Below, piece by piece: positions 8,755-19,086 of a DNA stretch of 56,384 nt. The notes below the pieces were generated by a model. It was not told where the DNA came from. It saw only the letters and a program-made list of their open reading frames with translations, and did no database searches. The first letter of the stretch is position 1; each line of letters begins with the position of its first letter. The DNA is taken from the NCBI GenBank assembly GCA_002154585.1, contig MUNG01000077.1, positions 1 through 56,384 of the forward strand, in the 5' to 3' direction. Source of the DNA: Streptomyces pseudogriseolus. Its GTDB lineage: Bacteria; Actinomycetota; Actinomycetes; Streptomycetales; Streptomycetaceae. Made by a program: the position numbers and the translations under genes.

Positions 8755-9015
8755 ATGAAACAGTGCACGCACGTCGAGGCGCTGCCGCACCCGGACCCCG
8801 TCCCGCTCGGTGAGACATGTCCCGAGTGTCTGCGGGACGGCACCGATCCGGTGCAGCTGCGCCTCTGTCTCACTTGCGGCCACGTCGGGTGCTGCGACTC
8901 CTCGCCGAACCGGCACGCCACGGAGCATCACAAGGAGACCGGCCATCCCGTGATGCGGACCCATGAGCCCGGCGAGGACTGGCGGTGGTGCTTCGTCGAC
9001 CACGTACTGGTGTGA
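8755..9015 (+). CDS. UBP-type zinc finger protein
   Basis: 86 residues, nearly all one ZnF-UBP domain: CTHVEALP at the start, then CPECL, LCLTCGHVGCCDSSPNRHATEHHKETGHPV, giving the spaced Cys and His ligands expected for two or three zinc ions. In eukaryotes this fold binds free C-terminal Gly-Gly of ubiquitin. In actinobacteria the partner is unknown, and no ubiquitin-like system is visible here. The start ATG follows a -10 hexamer by 7 bases, so the message is probably leaderless. A frame open to 8617 overlaps the divergent antiporter gene and is not used. From memory the gene stands beside the sigH locus in other streptomycetes. Confidence 0.85.
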   Translation: MKQCTHVEALPHPDPVPLGETCPECLRDGTDPVQLRLCLTCGHVGCCDSSPNRHATEHHKETGHPVMRTHEPGEDWRWCFVDHVLV

Positions 9016-9273
9016 CGTGGCGGGACCACGGAGCCGGACGGTTCGACGGTCCGGCGCCTGGGTACGTCAATGCGGCGCGCGCTCTTCCCATTTGGGCGTC
9101 GCAGACCCCTAGCCACGCAGCGTGTTCACAGTTTTACTATGAGTGACGGCAACGGGCCGGGGTCCCGGCGACAGGACCGCGGGGAGCGCGATAGCGTCAC
9201 CGCTGAACCACGTAGCGCGTTGCCCGGGGGCGAACACAGGCCCTGAAACGCTTGTACCACCTTGGAGGTGAGG

Positions 9274-9687
9274 GTGTCCCAGATCGCTGGCGAGCCCGCG
9301 ACCCAGGACTTCGTGGAAGTCCGGCTGCCGGCCGCGGGGGCCTACCTGTCGGTGCTGCGTACGGCCACGGCCGGCCTCGCGGCCCGTTTGGACTTCACCC
9401 TCGACGAGATCGAGGACCTGCGCATCGCGGTCGACGAGGCCTGCGCGATCCTGCTCCAGCAGGCCGTGCCGGGATCGGTGCTCAGTTGCGTCTTCCGGCT
9501 CGTCGACGACTCGCTCGAGGTCACCGTCTCGGCGCCCACCACGGACGGCCACGCCCCCTCGCGGGACACCTTCGCCTGGACCGTGCTGTCCGCGCTCGCG
9601 GGCAAGGTCTCCTCGGCCGTGGACGAGGACAGGACCGTGTCGATCAGCCTCTACAAACAGCGCGGCGCGGGACCCGGGCCGGCGTGA
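9274..9687 (+). CDS. Anti-sigma factor, RsbW-type kinase (PrsH/UshX-like)
   Basis: 137 residues of the HATPase_c/SpoIIAB-RsbW type: FVEVRLPAAGAYLSVLRTATAGL at the front, then FTLDEIEDLRIAVDEACAILL, the N-box helix typical of anti-sigma kinases. The GTG at 9274 lies 5 bases after GGAGG; a TTG at 9262 overlaps the ribosome site and is rejected. The stop codon overlaps the GTG start of the sigma gene (GTGA), so the two are translationally coupled and the product should hold the adjacent SigH. An anti-anti-sigma partner is not in the window. The upstream 258-base gap must hold the osmotic/stress promoter; I could not assign its sigma factor. Confidence 0.85.
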   Translation: MSQIAGEPATQDFVEVRLPAAGAYLSVLRTATAGLAARLDFTLDEIEDLRIAVDEACAILLQQAVPGSVLSCVFRLVDDSLEVTVSAPTTDGHAPSRDTFAWTVLSALAGKVSSAVDEDRTVSISLYKQRGAGPGPA

Positions 9688-10817
9688 GGAGCGAGGACGG
9701 GCCGGTGCGGGACGAAGAACGCGGCACAAGGGAGCTGCCGGCCGAGCGCGCGCCGGACGGCATCGACGGCATCCCCGAGCAGGCCCGGCCGCATCCGGAG
9801 GACGACTCCGCCAGGGGCGTCCGGCCGGGCGGCGGGCAGGCCGGCGGTGCCGTGCGGGACACGTCCGCGGCCGGGCCGGCCGCTCCCGGCGGGGACGCCC
9901 CCGCCCTGGCCGAGCCGGTGGCGGGGGACGAGGCGAGCGCTCGGGGAAGGGCGACGGGCGGGACGATGAGCGAGCACGAGCGAGAGGCCGAGGAGCAGGC
10001 GGCGCCTGCCTCCGGCGCACGGAGCGCACCGGGTACGCCGGGCACGCACGCGCACCACGACCCGCACGACCGCAGCGGGGCGCGCGCCCTCTTCCTCGAA
10101 CTGCGCACGCTCCAGGACGGCACCCCGGAGTACGCGGAGCTGCGCAACCGCCTGGTGCGGATGCATCTGCCGCTCGTCGAGCACCTGGCGCGCCGCTTCC
10201 GCAACCGCGGCGAGCCGCTGGACGACCTGACCCAGGTCGCCACCATCGGGCTGATCAAGTCCGTGGACCGCTTCGACCCGGACCGGGGCGTGGAGTTCTC
10301 CACGTACGCCACCCCGACGGTCGTCGGCGAGATCAAGCGGCACTTCCGCGACAAGGGCTGGGCGGTGCGCGTGCCGCGCCGGCTCCAGGAGCTGCGGCTG
10401 GCGCTCACCACGGCCACGGCGGAGCTGTCCCAGCTGCACGGCCGCTCCCCCACGGTGCACGAGCTCGCCGAGAAGCTGGCGATCTCCGAGGAGGAGGTCC
10501 TGGAGGGCCTGGAGTCGGCGAACGCCTACTCCACGCTGTCCCTGGACGTCCCCGACACCGACGACGAGTCCCCGGCGGTCGCCGACACCCTCGGCGCGGA
10601 GGACGAGGCGCTGGAGGGCGTGGAGTACCGGGAGTCGCTCAAGCCGCTGCTGGAGGACCTCCCGCCGCGCGAGAAGCGGATCCTGCTGCTGCGCTTCTTC
10701 GGCAACATGACCCAGTCGCAGATCGCGCAGGAGGTCGGCATCTCCCAGATGCACGTCTCCCGGCTGCTGGCCCGCACCCTGGCCCAGCTGCGGGAGAAGC
10801 TGCTCGTCGAGGAGTAG
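9684..10817 (+). CDS. sigH: SigB-family stress sigma factor (SigH)
   Basis: 377 residues from GTG 9684, overlapping the anti-sigma stop by four bases. The first ~125 residues are a disordered acidic/Pro/Gly-rich extension. Region 2 follows (LVRMHLPLVEHLARRFRNRGEPLDDLTQ, then GLIKSVDRFDP and FSTYATPTVVGEIKRHFRDKGW), then region 3 and region 4 (LPPREKRILLLRFFGNMTQSQIAQEVGISQMHVSRLL). This is the SigB/F/G group, which controls osmotic stress and differentiation genes. A second in-frame ATG at 9966 gives a 283-residue form, and S. coelicolor SigH is known to occur in several sizes. The gene symbol rests on gene order and the partner gene; other SigB paralogues exist in Streptomyces. Confidence 0.85.
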   Translation: MRSEDGPVRDEERGTRELPAERAPDGIDGIPEQARPHPEDDSARGVRPGGGQAGGAVRDTSAAGPAAPGGDAPALAEPVAGDEASARGRATGGTMSEHEREAEEQAAPASGARSAPGTPGTHAHHDPHDRSGARALFLELRTLQDGTPEYAELRNRLVRMHLPLVEHLARRFRNRGEPLDDLTQVATIGLIKSVDRFDPDRGVEFSTYATPTVVGEIKRHFRDKGWAVRVPRRLQELRLALTTATAELSQLHGRSPTVHELAEKLAISEEEVLEGLESANAYSTLSLDVPDTDDESPAVADTLGAEDEALEGVEYRESLKPLLEDLPPREKRILLLRFFGNMTQSQIAQEVGISQMHVSRLLARTLAQLREKLLVEE

Positions 10818-10857
10818 GCGGACGGCCGGACGCGGGATCAGGCGCCGGCGCGGCGCG

Positions 10858-11310
10858 TCACCGCGCGCCGTCGCCCGCGTTCCCGGGTCCGCGGATGCCG
10901 AGGGCCCGGGTGGTCTCCGCGTTGATCAGCAGCACCAGCGCGGTCACGGCGACGACGGCGAGCACGATCCCCGCGGGGATGGCCACGCCGTCGGACATCA
11001 GCATGTTGTAGGCCACCGGCAGCGCCATGATCTGCGTGATGACGGCGGGCCCCCGGCTCCAGCTCCGCCGGGCGAACAGGCCGCGCGCGGCCAGCAGCGG
11101 CAGCAGCGCCAGCACGATCAGGGTGACCCCGCCGGTGACGGCCTGCTGCCGGTCGTCCGGCTCTCCGGCGAGGCCGAGCACCAGCAGCCAGACGCCGCCC
11201 ACGACCAGCGCGACGCCCTCCAGCACGGCGAGGGCCGCGGCGTACGTCAGGCGGCGCGGCCGGGCGCCGGTGTCGTCGGGGCCGGTGACGGGGGTCTGCT
11301 CGCTGCTCAC
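10858..11310 (-). CDS. Small integral membrane protein, function unknown
   Basis: 150 residues from GTG 11310, with AAGG close upstream. After a ~20-residue hydrophilic lead there are four hydrophobic helices (around residues 25-48, 60-80, 88-108 and 115-135). The middle helices are linked by RRSWSRGP. No catalytic motif is recognised. It is convergent with sigH (40-base gap) and divergent from the diacylglycerol kinase gene. A much longer frame reading through to 12333 is a shadow of the kinase gene. Confidence 0.75.
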   Translation of the reverse strand: MSSEQTPVTGPDDTGARPRRLTYAAALAVLEGVALVVGGVWLLVLGLAGEPDDRQQAVTGGVTLIVLALLPLLAARGLFARRSWSRGPAVITQIMALPVAYNMLMSDGVAIPAGIVLAVVAVTALVLLINAETTRALGIRGPGNAGDGAR

Positions 11311-11414
11311 CCTTGCAGGGTAGCCGCCGCTGTGACGCCGTCCCGTGGCGAGGTTCACGCCCCGCGCCGTCCACCGGGCGGGGCCTCGGTCTGGGCCGGG
11401 TACCGCCGAGTAGG

Positions 11415-11420
11415 TACTCT
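11415..11420 (+). promoter_or_regulatory. -10 element for leaderless diacylglycerol kinase mRNA
   Basis: TACTCT is followed by 7 bases and then the ATG at 11428. There is no ribosome site, so a leaderless transcript is predicted. Confidence 0.45.
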
Positions 11421-11427
11421 GCACGTC

Positions 11428-12396
11428 ATGCGTGCACTTCTCGTGGTCAACCCGGCGGCAACCACCACCAGTGCGCGCACGCGCGACGTGCTGATCCACG
11501 CGCTCGCCAGTGAGATGAAACTGGACGCGGTGACCACCGAGTACCGGGGTCACGCCCGCGACCTGGGACGGCAGGCGGCGGAGAGCGGCGAGGTCGACCT
11601 GGTGGTCGCCCTGGGCGGCGACGGCACGGTGAACGAGGTCGTCAACGGCCTGCTGCACGCGGGCCCCGACCCGGAGCGCCTGCCCGGTCTCGCCGTGGTC
11701 CCCGGCGGCTCCACCAACGTCTTCGCGCGCGCCCTGGGGCTGCCCAACCAGCCCGTGGAGGCGACCGGCGTGCTGCTGGACGCGCTGCGCGAGGGCCGGG
11801 AGCGGACCGTGGGCCTGGGGCTGACCTCGGGCACGCCGGGCACCGAGGACGAGGCGGTGCCGTCCCGCTGGTTCACGTTCAACGCGGGTCTGGGCTTCGA
11901 CGCCGGCGTGGTCGGCCGGGTGGAGCAGCAGCGGGAGCGGGGCCGGAGGTCGACGCACGCGCTGTACATGCGCCAGGTGGTGCGTCAGCTGCTGGGCGAC
12001 CCGCACCGCCGACGCGGGGTGATCACGCTGGACCTCGTGGGCGAGGAGCCGGTCGAGGATCTGGTGCTCTCCATAGTGTCGAACACCTCGCCGTGGACGT
12101 TCCTCGGCAACCGCCCGATCTACGCCTCGCCGCAGGCGTCCTTCGACACGGGACTCGATGTTTTCGGTCTCACCCGGATGTCGGCCCCCGCGGTTGCCCG
12201 GTATGGCACGCAGTTGCTCACTTCGTCCCCGGAGCGCGGACCCCGCGGCAGGCACGCCGTGACGCGGCACGATCTGACCCGCTTCACCTTGCATTCGAAG
12301 GTGCCGCTGCCCCTTCAGATGGACGGTGACCACCTGGGGCTGCGTACCAGCGTGACGTTCACAGGCGTTCGCCGTGCACTGCGTGTGATTGTGTGA
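11428..12396 (+). CDS. Diacylglycerol/lipid kinase family protein
   Basis: 322 residues of the DAGK catalytic family. VNPAATTTSARTRD opens the nucleotide fold. GGDGT at 63-67 is the ATP-binding loop, and PGGSTNVFARALGLP (92-106) is the substrate loop shared by diacylglycerol, ceramide and sphingosine kinases. The C-terminal half (about 140-320) is the beta-sandwich domain ending PLPLQMDGDHLG, as in the DgkB/YegS group. It should phosphorylate diacylglycerol or a related lipid, recycling it to phosphatidic acid. The next gene is wblE after a 316-base leader. Lipid specificity is not determinable from sequence. Confidence 0.88.
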   Translation: MRALLVVNPAATTTSARTRDVLIHALASEMKLDAVTTEYRGHARDLGRQAAESGEVDLVVALGGDGTVNEVVNGLLHAGPDPERLPGLAVVPGGSTNVFARALGLPNQPVEATGVLLDALREGRERTVGLGLTSGTPGTEDEAVPSRWFTFNAGLGFDAGVVGRVEQQRERGRRSTHALYMRQVVRQLLGDPHRRRGVITLDLVGEEPVEDLVLSIVSNTSPWTFLGNRPIYASPQASFDTGLDVFGLTRMSAPAVARYGTQLLTSSPERGPRGRHAVTRHDLTRFTLHSKVPLPLQMDGDHLGLRTSVTFTGVRRALRVIV

Positions 12397-12712
12397 GCAG
12401 AAAGGGCCAAAGTCCTTTCAGTCGAACGTTTAGGCCAGGGTCCACCCCATGGAAGTACGGCTGTGACCTAGTCGACACCGAAGAATCAAAAAAAACTTTC
12501 CGGAAGGGGTTGTATCCGCCGCCGAGGTTTGCGAGTCTCTTCTTGGCGATCGGGACGGCCCGCACCACCGGCCTCCAGAGATCACCGGAACCCCCCTTCA
12601 AACCATGGACCACGCCAGGGAACCTGGCGGTCGGCCCTTCCCTTGTCGGGGGATTCGTGAAAGCGTTCACATTCACAAGCACCTGCAGTAATACCAAGGA
12701 GAGGTAGCAGCC
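12397..12712 (+). promoter_or_regulatory. wblE upstream region (316 bases, long leader with hairpin)
   Basis: No gene is supported here: a 104-codon open frame at 12393-12707 has near-random third positions. Visible elements are an A8 run at 12488-12495, rare in this genome; a perfect hairpin CGCCAGG-GAA-CCTGGCG at 12613-12629; the inverted repeat GTGAA-AGCG-TTCAC at 12657-12670; and AAGGAGAGG as the wblE ribosome site at about 12698-12706. The base composition is clearly less GC-rich than the flanking genes. This is probably the wblE promoter and a structured 5' leader. Confidence 0.5.
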
Positions 12713-12970
12713 ATGGACTGGCGTCACAACGCCGTTTGCCGCGAGGAAGACCCCGAGCTCTTCTTCCCCATCGGCAACACCGGTCCCGCGCTGCTGCAGA
12801 TCGAGGAAGCCAAGGCCGTCTGCCGCCGCTGCCCGGTGATCGAGCAGTGCCTGCAGTGGGCGCTCGAGTCCGGTCAGGACTCCGGCGTCTGGGGTGGTCT
12901 CAGCGAGGACGAGCGTCGCGCGATGAAGCGCCGCGCCGCCCGCAACCGGGCGCGTCAGGCCTCCGCCTGA
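12713..12970 (+). CDS. wblE: WhiB-like iron-sulfur transcription factor WblE (WhiB1 orthologue)
   Basis: 85 residues. Four cysteines at 9, 37, 40 and 46 (the last three in CRRCPVIEQC) bind a [4Fe-4S] cluster. GVWGGL (58-63) is the signature turn, and the C-terminal basic helix KRRAARNRARQ contacts DNA. Cysteine positions equal those of mycobacterial WhiB1, the essential NO-sensitive regulator that binds SigA region 4. A strong AAGGAGAGG ribosome site precedes the ATG. The next gene, on the other strand, is a PdtaS-like kinase, the same pair as whiB1/pdtaS in Mycobacterium. A terminator with a T-run follows at 13131-13157. Confidence 0.95.
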   Translation: MDWRHNAVCREEDPELFFPIGNTGPALLQIEEAKAVCRRCPVIEQCLQWALESGQDSGVWGGLSEDERRAMKRRAARNRARQASA

Positions 12971-13130
12971 CGACCCCGCCCCTGCAAACAGCCTGAGCTT
13001 GGCGGCGCGTGTGCGCCCGTCCGGATGATTCCGTGGACGGCGCACACGCATCTCCCGCCCCGAGCCGCAGCGCGAAGTTCCCCCGTTGTCCGACCCGATC
13101 GGGCAGGGGAAGCGAAGGAACGAGCATCAG

Positions 13131-13157
13131 CCCCGGACCATGGGTCCGGGGTCTTTT
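13131..13157 (+). terminator. Rho-independent terminator after wblE
   Basis: A 9-bp stem CCCCGGACC / GGTCCGGGG with an ATG loop, followed by TCTTTT. It lies 160 bases after wblE and before the convergent kinase gene. Confidence 0.8.
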
Positions 13158-13196
13158 GCTGTCCGGGCCCGGACGGCGGCGCCGGACCCCGGGCGG

Positions 13197-14672
13197 TCAG
13201 GCGTCCGCCTGCACCGGGATGTCGAGGATCACCCGGGTCCCCCGCTCCGGCGCCGGCACCATGTCGAAGGCGCCGCCCAACTCCCCCTCCACCAGCGTCC
13301 GTACGATCTGGAGGCCCAGGTTGCCGGCGGTGTGCGGGTCGAAGCCCTCGGGCAGCCCCACCCCGTCGTCCTGCACGGTGACCAGCAGACGTGCCTCCCG
13401 TGAGGTGCCGCCGCGCACCGCGGACACCTCGACGGTGCCGGTCTCGCCCTCGCGGAAGCCGTGCTCCAGCGCGTTCTGGAGCACCTCGGTCAGCACCATC
13501 GACAGCGGCGTGGCCACCTCGGCGTCGAGTATCCCGAAGCGGCCCGAGCGCCGGCCGGTGACCTTGCCCGGGGAGATCTCGGCGACCATGGCGAGCACCC
13601 GGTCGGCGATCTCGTCGAACTCCACGCGCTCGTCCAGGTTCTGGGACAGCGTCTCGTGGACGATGGCGATGGACCCGACCCGCCGCACGGCCTCCTCCAG
13701 CGCCGCGCGTCCGCGTTCGGAGCCGATCCGGCGGGCCTGGAGCCGCAGCAGCGCGGCCACCGTCTGGAGGTTGTTCTTCACCCGGTGGTGGATCTCCCGG
13801 ATGGTGGCGTCCTTGGTGATCAACTCGCGCTCGCGGCGGCGCAGTTCGGTCACATCCCGGAGCAGCACCAGCGAACCGATGCGGGTGCCCTTCGGCTTGA
13901 GCGGGATCGCCCGGAACTGGATGACGCCGTCGTCGGACTCGATCTCGAACTCGCGGGGCGCCCAGCCGCTCGCGACCTTCGCCAGCGCCTCGTCCACCGG
14001 ACCGCGCGAGGGCGCCAGTTCCGCGGTGGTCTGCCCGAGGTGATGGCCCACCAGGTCCGCGGCGAGGCCCAGACGGTGGTAGGCGGACAGGGCGTTGGGC
14101 GAGGCGTACTGGACGACGCCGTCGGCGTCGAGGCGGATCAGGCCGTCGCCGACCCGCGGCGAGGCGTCCATCTCCAGCTGCTGGTTCGCGAACGGGAAGG
14201 CGCCGGCCGCGATCATCTGGGCCAGGTCGGAGGCGCTCTGGAGATACGTGAGCTCCAGCCGGCTGGGGGTGCGCACGGTGAGCAGGTTGGTGTTGCGGGC
14301 GATCACCCCGAGCACCCGGCCCTCGCGGCGTACCGGGATGGACTCGACGCGGACCGGGACCTCCTCGCGCCACTCCGGGTCGCCCTCGCGCACGATCCGG
14401 CCCTCGTCCAGGGCGGCGTCCAGCATGGGCCTGCGGCCGCGTGGGACCAGATGGCCGACCATGTCGTCCTGGTAGGAGGTGGGGCCGGTGTTGGGCCGCA
14501 TCTGGGCGACGGAGACGTAGCGGGTGCCGTCGCGGGTGGGGACCCACAGGACGAGGTCGGCGAAGGAGAGGTCGGAGAGCAGCTGCCACTCCGAGACCAG
14601 CAGGTGGAGCCACTCGAGGTCGGTGTCGTCGAGGGCGGTGTGCTGGCGTACGAGTTCGTTCATGGAGGGCAC
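13197..14672 (-). CDS. pdtaS: PdtaS-like sensor histidine kinase (HisKA_2 family, soluble)
   Basis: 491 residues with no membrane segment. Residues 1-160 are a GAF-like sensor, about 165-275 a PAS domain, and then the H-box IREIHHRVKNNLQTV with His 295/296 as phosphate acceptor. A HATPase domain with VLTEVLQNALEHGF (N box) and DDGVGLPEGF, NLGLQIV (G boxes) completes it. This HisKA_2/HWE layout is that of mycobacterial PdtaS, which pairs with an ANTAR RNA-binding regulator (PdtaR); no PdtaR gene is in this window. The GTG start at 14672 gives MPSMNELV; the ATG three codons later is equally possible. It is convergent with wblE. Confidence 0.9.
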   Translation of the reverse strand: MPSMNELVRQHTALDDTDLEWLHLLVSEWQLLSDLSFADLVLWVPTRDGTRYVSVAQMRPNTGPTSYQDDMVGHLVPRGRRPMLDAALDEGRIVREGDPEWREEVPVRVESIPVRREGRVLGVIARNTNLLTVRTPSRLELTYLQSASDLAQMIAAGAFPFANQQLEMDASPRVGDGLIRLDADGVVQYASPNALSAYHRLGLAADLVGHHLGQTTAELAPSRGPVDEALAKVASGWAPREFEIESDDGVIQFRAIPLKPKGTRIGSLVLLRDVTELRRRERELITKDATIREIHHRVKNNLQTVAALLRLQARRIGSERGRAALEEAVRRVGSIAIVHETLSQNLDERVEFDEIADRVLAMVAEISPGKVTGRRSGRFGILDAEVATPLSMVLTEVLQNALEHGFREGETGTVEVSAVRGGTSREARLLVTVQDDGVGLPEGFDPHTAGNLGLQIVRTLVEGELGGAFDMVPAPERGTRVILDIPVQADA

Positions 14673-14904
14673 GTCGGCGAGCGTACCCGTGGGTTCGCGC
14701 GCCCCGGAAACACCCGCGGGCCGCGGCGCCTGGGAGGGACCCTCAACCCTCCCGGCACCGCAGCCCGGAGCAATATCGGCCGGTGGGGTGTGCGGTCCCG
14801 GTCGGCCGAAGGATGAGGAGCCGGGGCAGTCAGGGCAGAGAGCCTCGGATCCTCGGTCCGCCTTCCTGTGCGGGGAAGGCAGGTCTGTGTGTCCTGCTAC
14901 GCAT

Positions 14905-14920
14905 TGTGGACTAGACCACT
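14905..14920. promoter_or_regulatory. DasR-responsive element (dre), distal
   Basis: TGTGGACTAGACCACT matches the dre consensus ACTGGTCTAGACCACT at 13 of 16 positions by eye, and its core GTGGACTAGACCAC is a near-palindrome. It lies about 290 bases upstream of nagB with no recognised gene directly after it. Confidence 0.65.
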
Positions 14921-15004
14921 GCGCCTGTAAATGCGTCGTGCGGAGGTTCTTCGACCGTCGCTCCGCGCCGCGCCGGACACAGACGGGTCCACCACGCAGC
15001 CTAA

Positions 15005-16915
<1,911 letters not shown>

Positions 16916-17117
16916 GCCCGGCGGTGACCGGGCGGCCGGTCGCCCGGCCGCAAATCCCGGCATTCCGGGTGGTTGACAGGATTTTCGTTGCTGTTGCCTC
17001 TCGGTTGCGCTGCTGCTGCATACCGCCCCTCTCACGGGGGGTTCCGAGGTCACCGCACCCTCACCTACATTGCCGCGAGCCAACGTCGGCGATCAGTGAG
17101 GGGACGGGAGCCGTCTG

Positions 17118-17384
17118 ATGTCGCAAACCCCGCAAACTACTCCGGGGCCGGTGGTGACGCCTGTGCGCGTCGTCATCGGCCTCTGCCTGCTCGCACCATT
17201 CGTCGCCATGCTGTGGGTCGGGTCCTACGCCAAGACCGACCCGGTGGTGATCGGCATCCCCTTCTTCTACTGGTACCAGATGCTGTGGGTGCTGATCTCG
17301 ACCGTCCTGACGATGGTCGCGTACAAGCTCTGGCAGCGTGACCAGCGCGCCCGCTCGGACCGGAAGGGCGGTGCGGAGCAGTGA
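17118..17384 (+). CDS. DUF3311 small membrane subunit of a solute symporter
   Basis: 88 residues with two hydrophobic helices (about 17-36 and 47-70). The loop between them carries DPVVIGIPFFYWYQMLW, the conserved DUF3311 core. DUF3311 proteins are encoded directly before MctP-type sodium:solute symporters and are thought to be small partner subunits. Here the stop overlaps the symporter GTG start by four bases (GTGA), showing translational coupling. The 200-base region upstream contains TTGACA at 16972-16977, a possible -35 box, but no convincing -10 at the right distance. Confidence 0.85.
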   Translation: MSQTPQTTPGPVVTPVRVVIGLCLLAPFVAMLWVGSYAKTDPVVIGIPFFYWYQMLWVLISTVLTMVAYKLWQRDQRARSDRKGGAEQ

Positions 17385-19009
17385 ACGACGGCGTCAACGG
17401 CGTGGCACTCGCCGTCTTCATCTTCTTCTTCCTGCTCGTCACGGTGATGGGCTTCCTGGCCGCGCGCTGGCGCAAGGCCGCGAACGAGCACACCCTCGAC
17501 GAGTGGGGCCTGGGCGGGCGCTCGTTCGGCACCTGGGTCACCTGGTTCCTGCTGGGCGGTGACCTGTACACGGCGTACACCTTCGTGGCCGTCCCGGCGG
17601 CGATCTACGCGGCGGGCGCGGCCGGCTTCTTCGCGGTGCCGTACACGATCCTGGTGTACCCGCTGATCTTCACCTTCCTGCCCCGGCTGTGGTCGGTGTC
17701 GCACAAGCACGGCTATGTGACGACCTCCGACTTCGTACGCGGGCGGTTCGGCTCGAAGGGTCTGTCGCTGGCCGTCGCGGTCACCGGCATCCTGGCGACG
17801 ATGCCGTACATCGCGCTCCAGCTGGTCGGCATCCAGGCCGTGCTGGACGTGATGGGCGTCGGCGGCGGCGAGAACACCAACTGGTTCATCAAGGACCTGC
17901 CGCTGCTCATCGCCTTCGGCGTGCTGGCCGCGTACACCTACTCGTCGGGTCTGCGGGCGCCCGCGCTGATCGCGTTCGTCAAGGACACGCTGATCTACAT
18001 CGTGATCGCGGTGGCGATCATCTACATCCCGATCAAGCTCGGCGGCTTCGACGAGATCTTCGCCAAGGCGACCGAGGCGTACAGCCAGACCAACCCGGCC
18101 ACGGGAGCGCCGCGCGGCGCGACGGTGCCGGGCGAGGCGGGCCAGTGGACCTACGCCACGCTGGCGCTGGGCTCGGCGCTCGCGCTGTTCATGTACCCGC
18201 ACTCGATCACCGCGACGCTGTCCTCGCGCAGCCGTGAGGTGATCCGCCGCAACACCACGATCCTGCCGCTGTACTCGCTGATGCTGGGCCTGCTGGCGCT
18301 GCTCGGGTTCATGGCGATCGCGGCCGGGGTGAAGGTGGACAACGGCCAGCTGGCCATCCCGCAGCTGTTCGAGAACATGTTCCCGGACTGGTTCGCCGGT
18401 GTGGCCTTCGCGGCCATCGGCATCGGCGCGCTGGTGCCGGCGGCGATCATGTCGATCGCGGCGGCGAACCTGTTCACCCGCAACATCTACAAGGACTTCA
18501 TCAAGCCGGACGCGACGCCCAAGCAGGAGACCGCCGTCTCCAAGGCCGTGTCCCTGCTGGTGAAGGTGGGCGCGCTGGTCTTCGTGCTGACCATGGACAA
18601 GACCGTCGCGATCAACTTCCAGCTGCTGGGCGGCATCTGGATCCTCCAGACGTTCCCGGCGCTGGTGGGCGGCCTGTTCACCCGCTGGTTCCACCGCTGG
18701 GCGCTGATCGGCGGCTGGGCGGTCGGCATGATCTACGGCACGGTCGCCGCGTACGGGGTGGCCTCGCCGACGCAGAAGCACTTCGGCGGGTCCTCGGACG
18801 AGATCCCGGGCATCGGGGAGATCGGCTACATCGGTCTCACCGCGTTCGTGATCAACGTGCTGGTCACGGTCGTCCTGACCTTCGTCATGCGGGCGGTCAA
18901 GGCGCCGGAGGGCGTCGACGAGACCACGCCGCAGGACTACACGGCGGACGCCGGCGACCCGGGCGTCCAGGTGGAGCTCCCGCCGGCCACGGCGGGCAGC
19001 ACGCACTGA
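17381..19009 (+). CDS. Sodium:solute symporter, MctP-like monocarboxylate permease
   Basis: 542 residues with about 13 membrane helices. It is of the SSS family: DEWGLGGRSFGTWVTWFLLGGDLYT at residues 40-65 is the typical first-repeat signature, and LGSALALFMYPHSITATLSS matches the sodium-site region in helix 8. The nearest described function is uptake of lactate, pyruvate or short fatty acids (MctP), but the substrate is inferred. It is coupled to the DUF3311 gene and followed by a strong 15-bp-stem hairpin terminator at 19027-19060. Its place after dasR suggests no direct amino-sugar role, because no dre site precedes it. Confidence 0.88.
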   Translation: MNDGVNGVALAVFIFFFLLVTVMGFLAARWRKAANEHTLDEWGLGGRSFGTWVTWFLLGGDLYTAYTFVAVPAAIYAAGAAGFFAVPYTILVYPLIFTFLPRLWSVSHKHGYVTTSDFVRGRFGSKGLSLAVAVTGILATMPYIALQLVGIQAVLDVMGVGGGENTNWFIKDLPLLIAFGVLAAYTYSSGLRAPALIAFVKDTLIYIVIAVAIIYIPIKLGGFDEIFAKATEAYSQTNPATGAPRGATVPGEAGQWTYATLALGSALALFMYPHSITATLSSRSREVIRRNTTILPLYSLMLGLLALLGFMAIAAGVKVDNGQLAIPQLFENMFPDWFAGVAFAAIGIGALVPAAIMSIAAANLFTRNIYKDFIKPDATPKQETAVSKAVSLLVKVGALVFVLTMDKTVAINFQLLGGIWILQTFPALVGGLFTRWFHRWALIGGWAVGMIYGTVAAYGVASPTQKHFGGSSDEIPGIGEIGYIGLTAFVINVLVTVVLTFVMRAVKAPEGVDETTPQDYTADAGDPGVQVELPPATAGSTH

Positions 19010-19026
19010 CGCCGTCGCGTCCAGGG

Positions 19027-19060
19027 CAGCGGGCCGCCGGTGGAAACCGGCGGCCCGCTG
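19027..19060 (+). terminator. Terminator after the symporter operon
   Basis: A perfect 15-bp stem (CAGCGGGCCGCCGGT and its complement) closed by a GGAA tetraloop. It has only a short T element after it, which is usual in Streptomyces. Confidence 0.8.
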
Positions 19061-19086
19061 TCGTACCCGTCCGGCAGACTCCCCCC

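Noticed and set aside
12393-12707. 104-codon frame overlapping the diacylglycerol kinase stop by GTGA, apparently coupled
   Set aside because: Third codon positions are only about half G/C, unlike every real gene here, and the sequence reads as the wblE leader. The overlap is coincidental.
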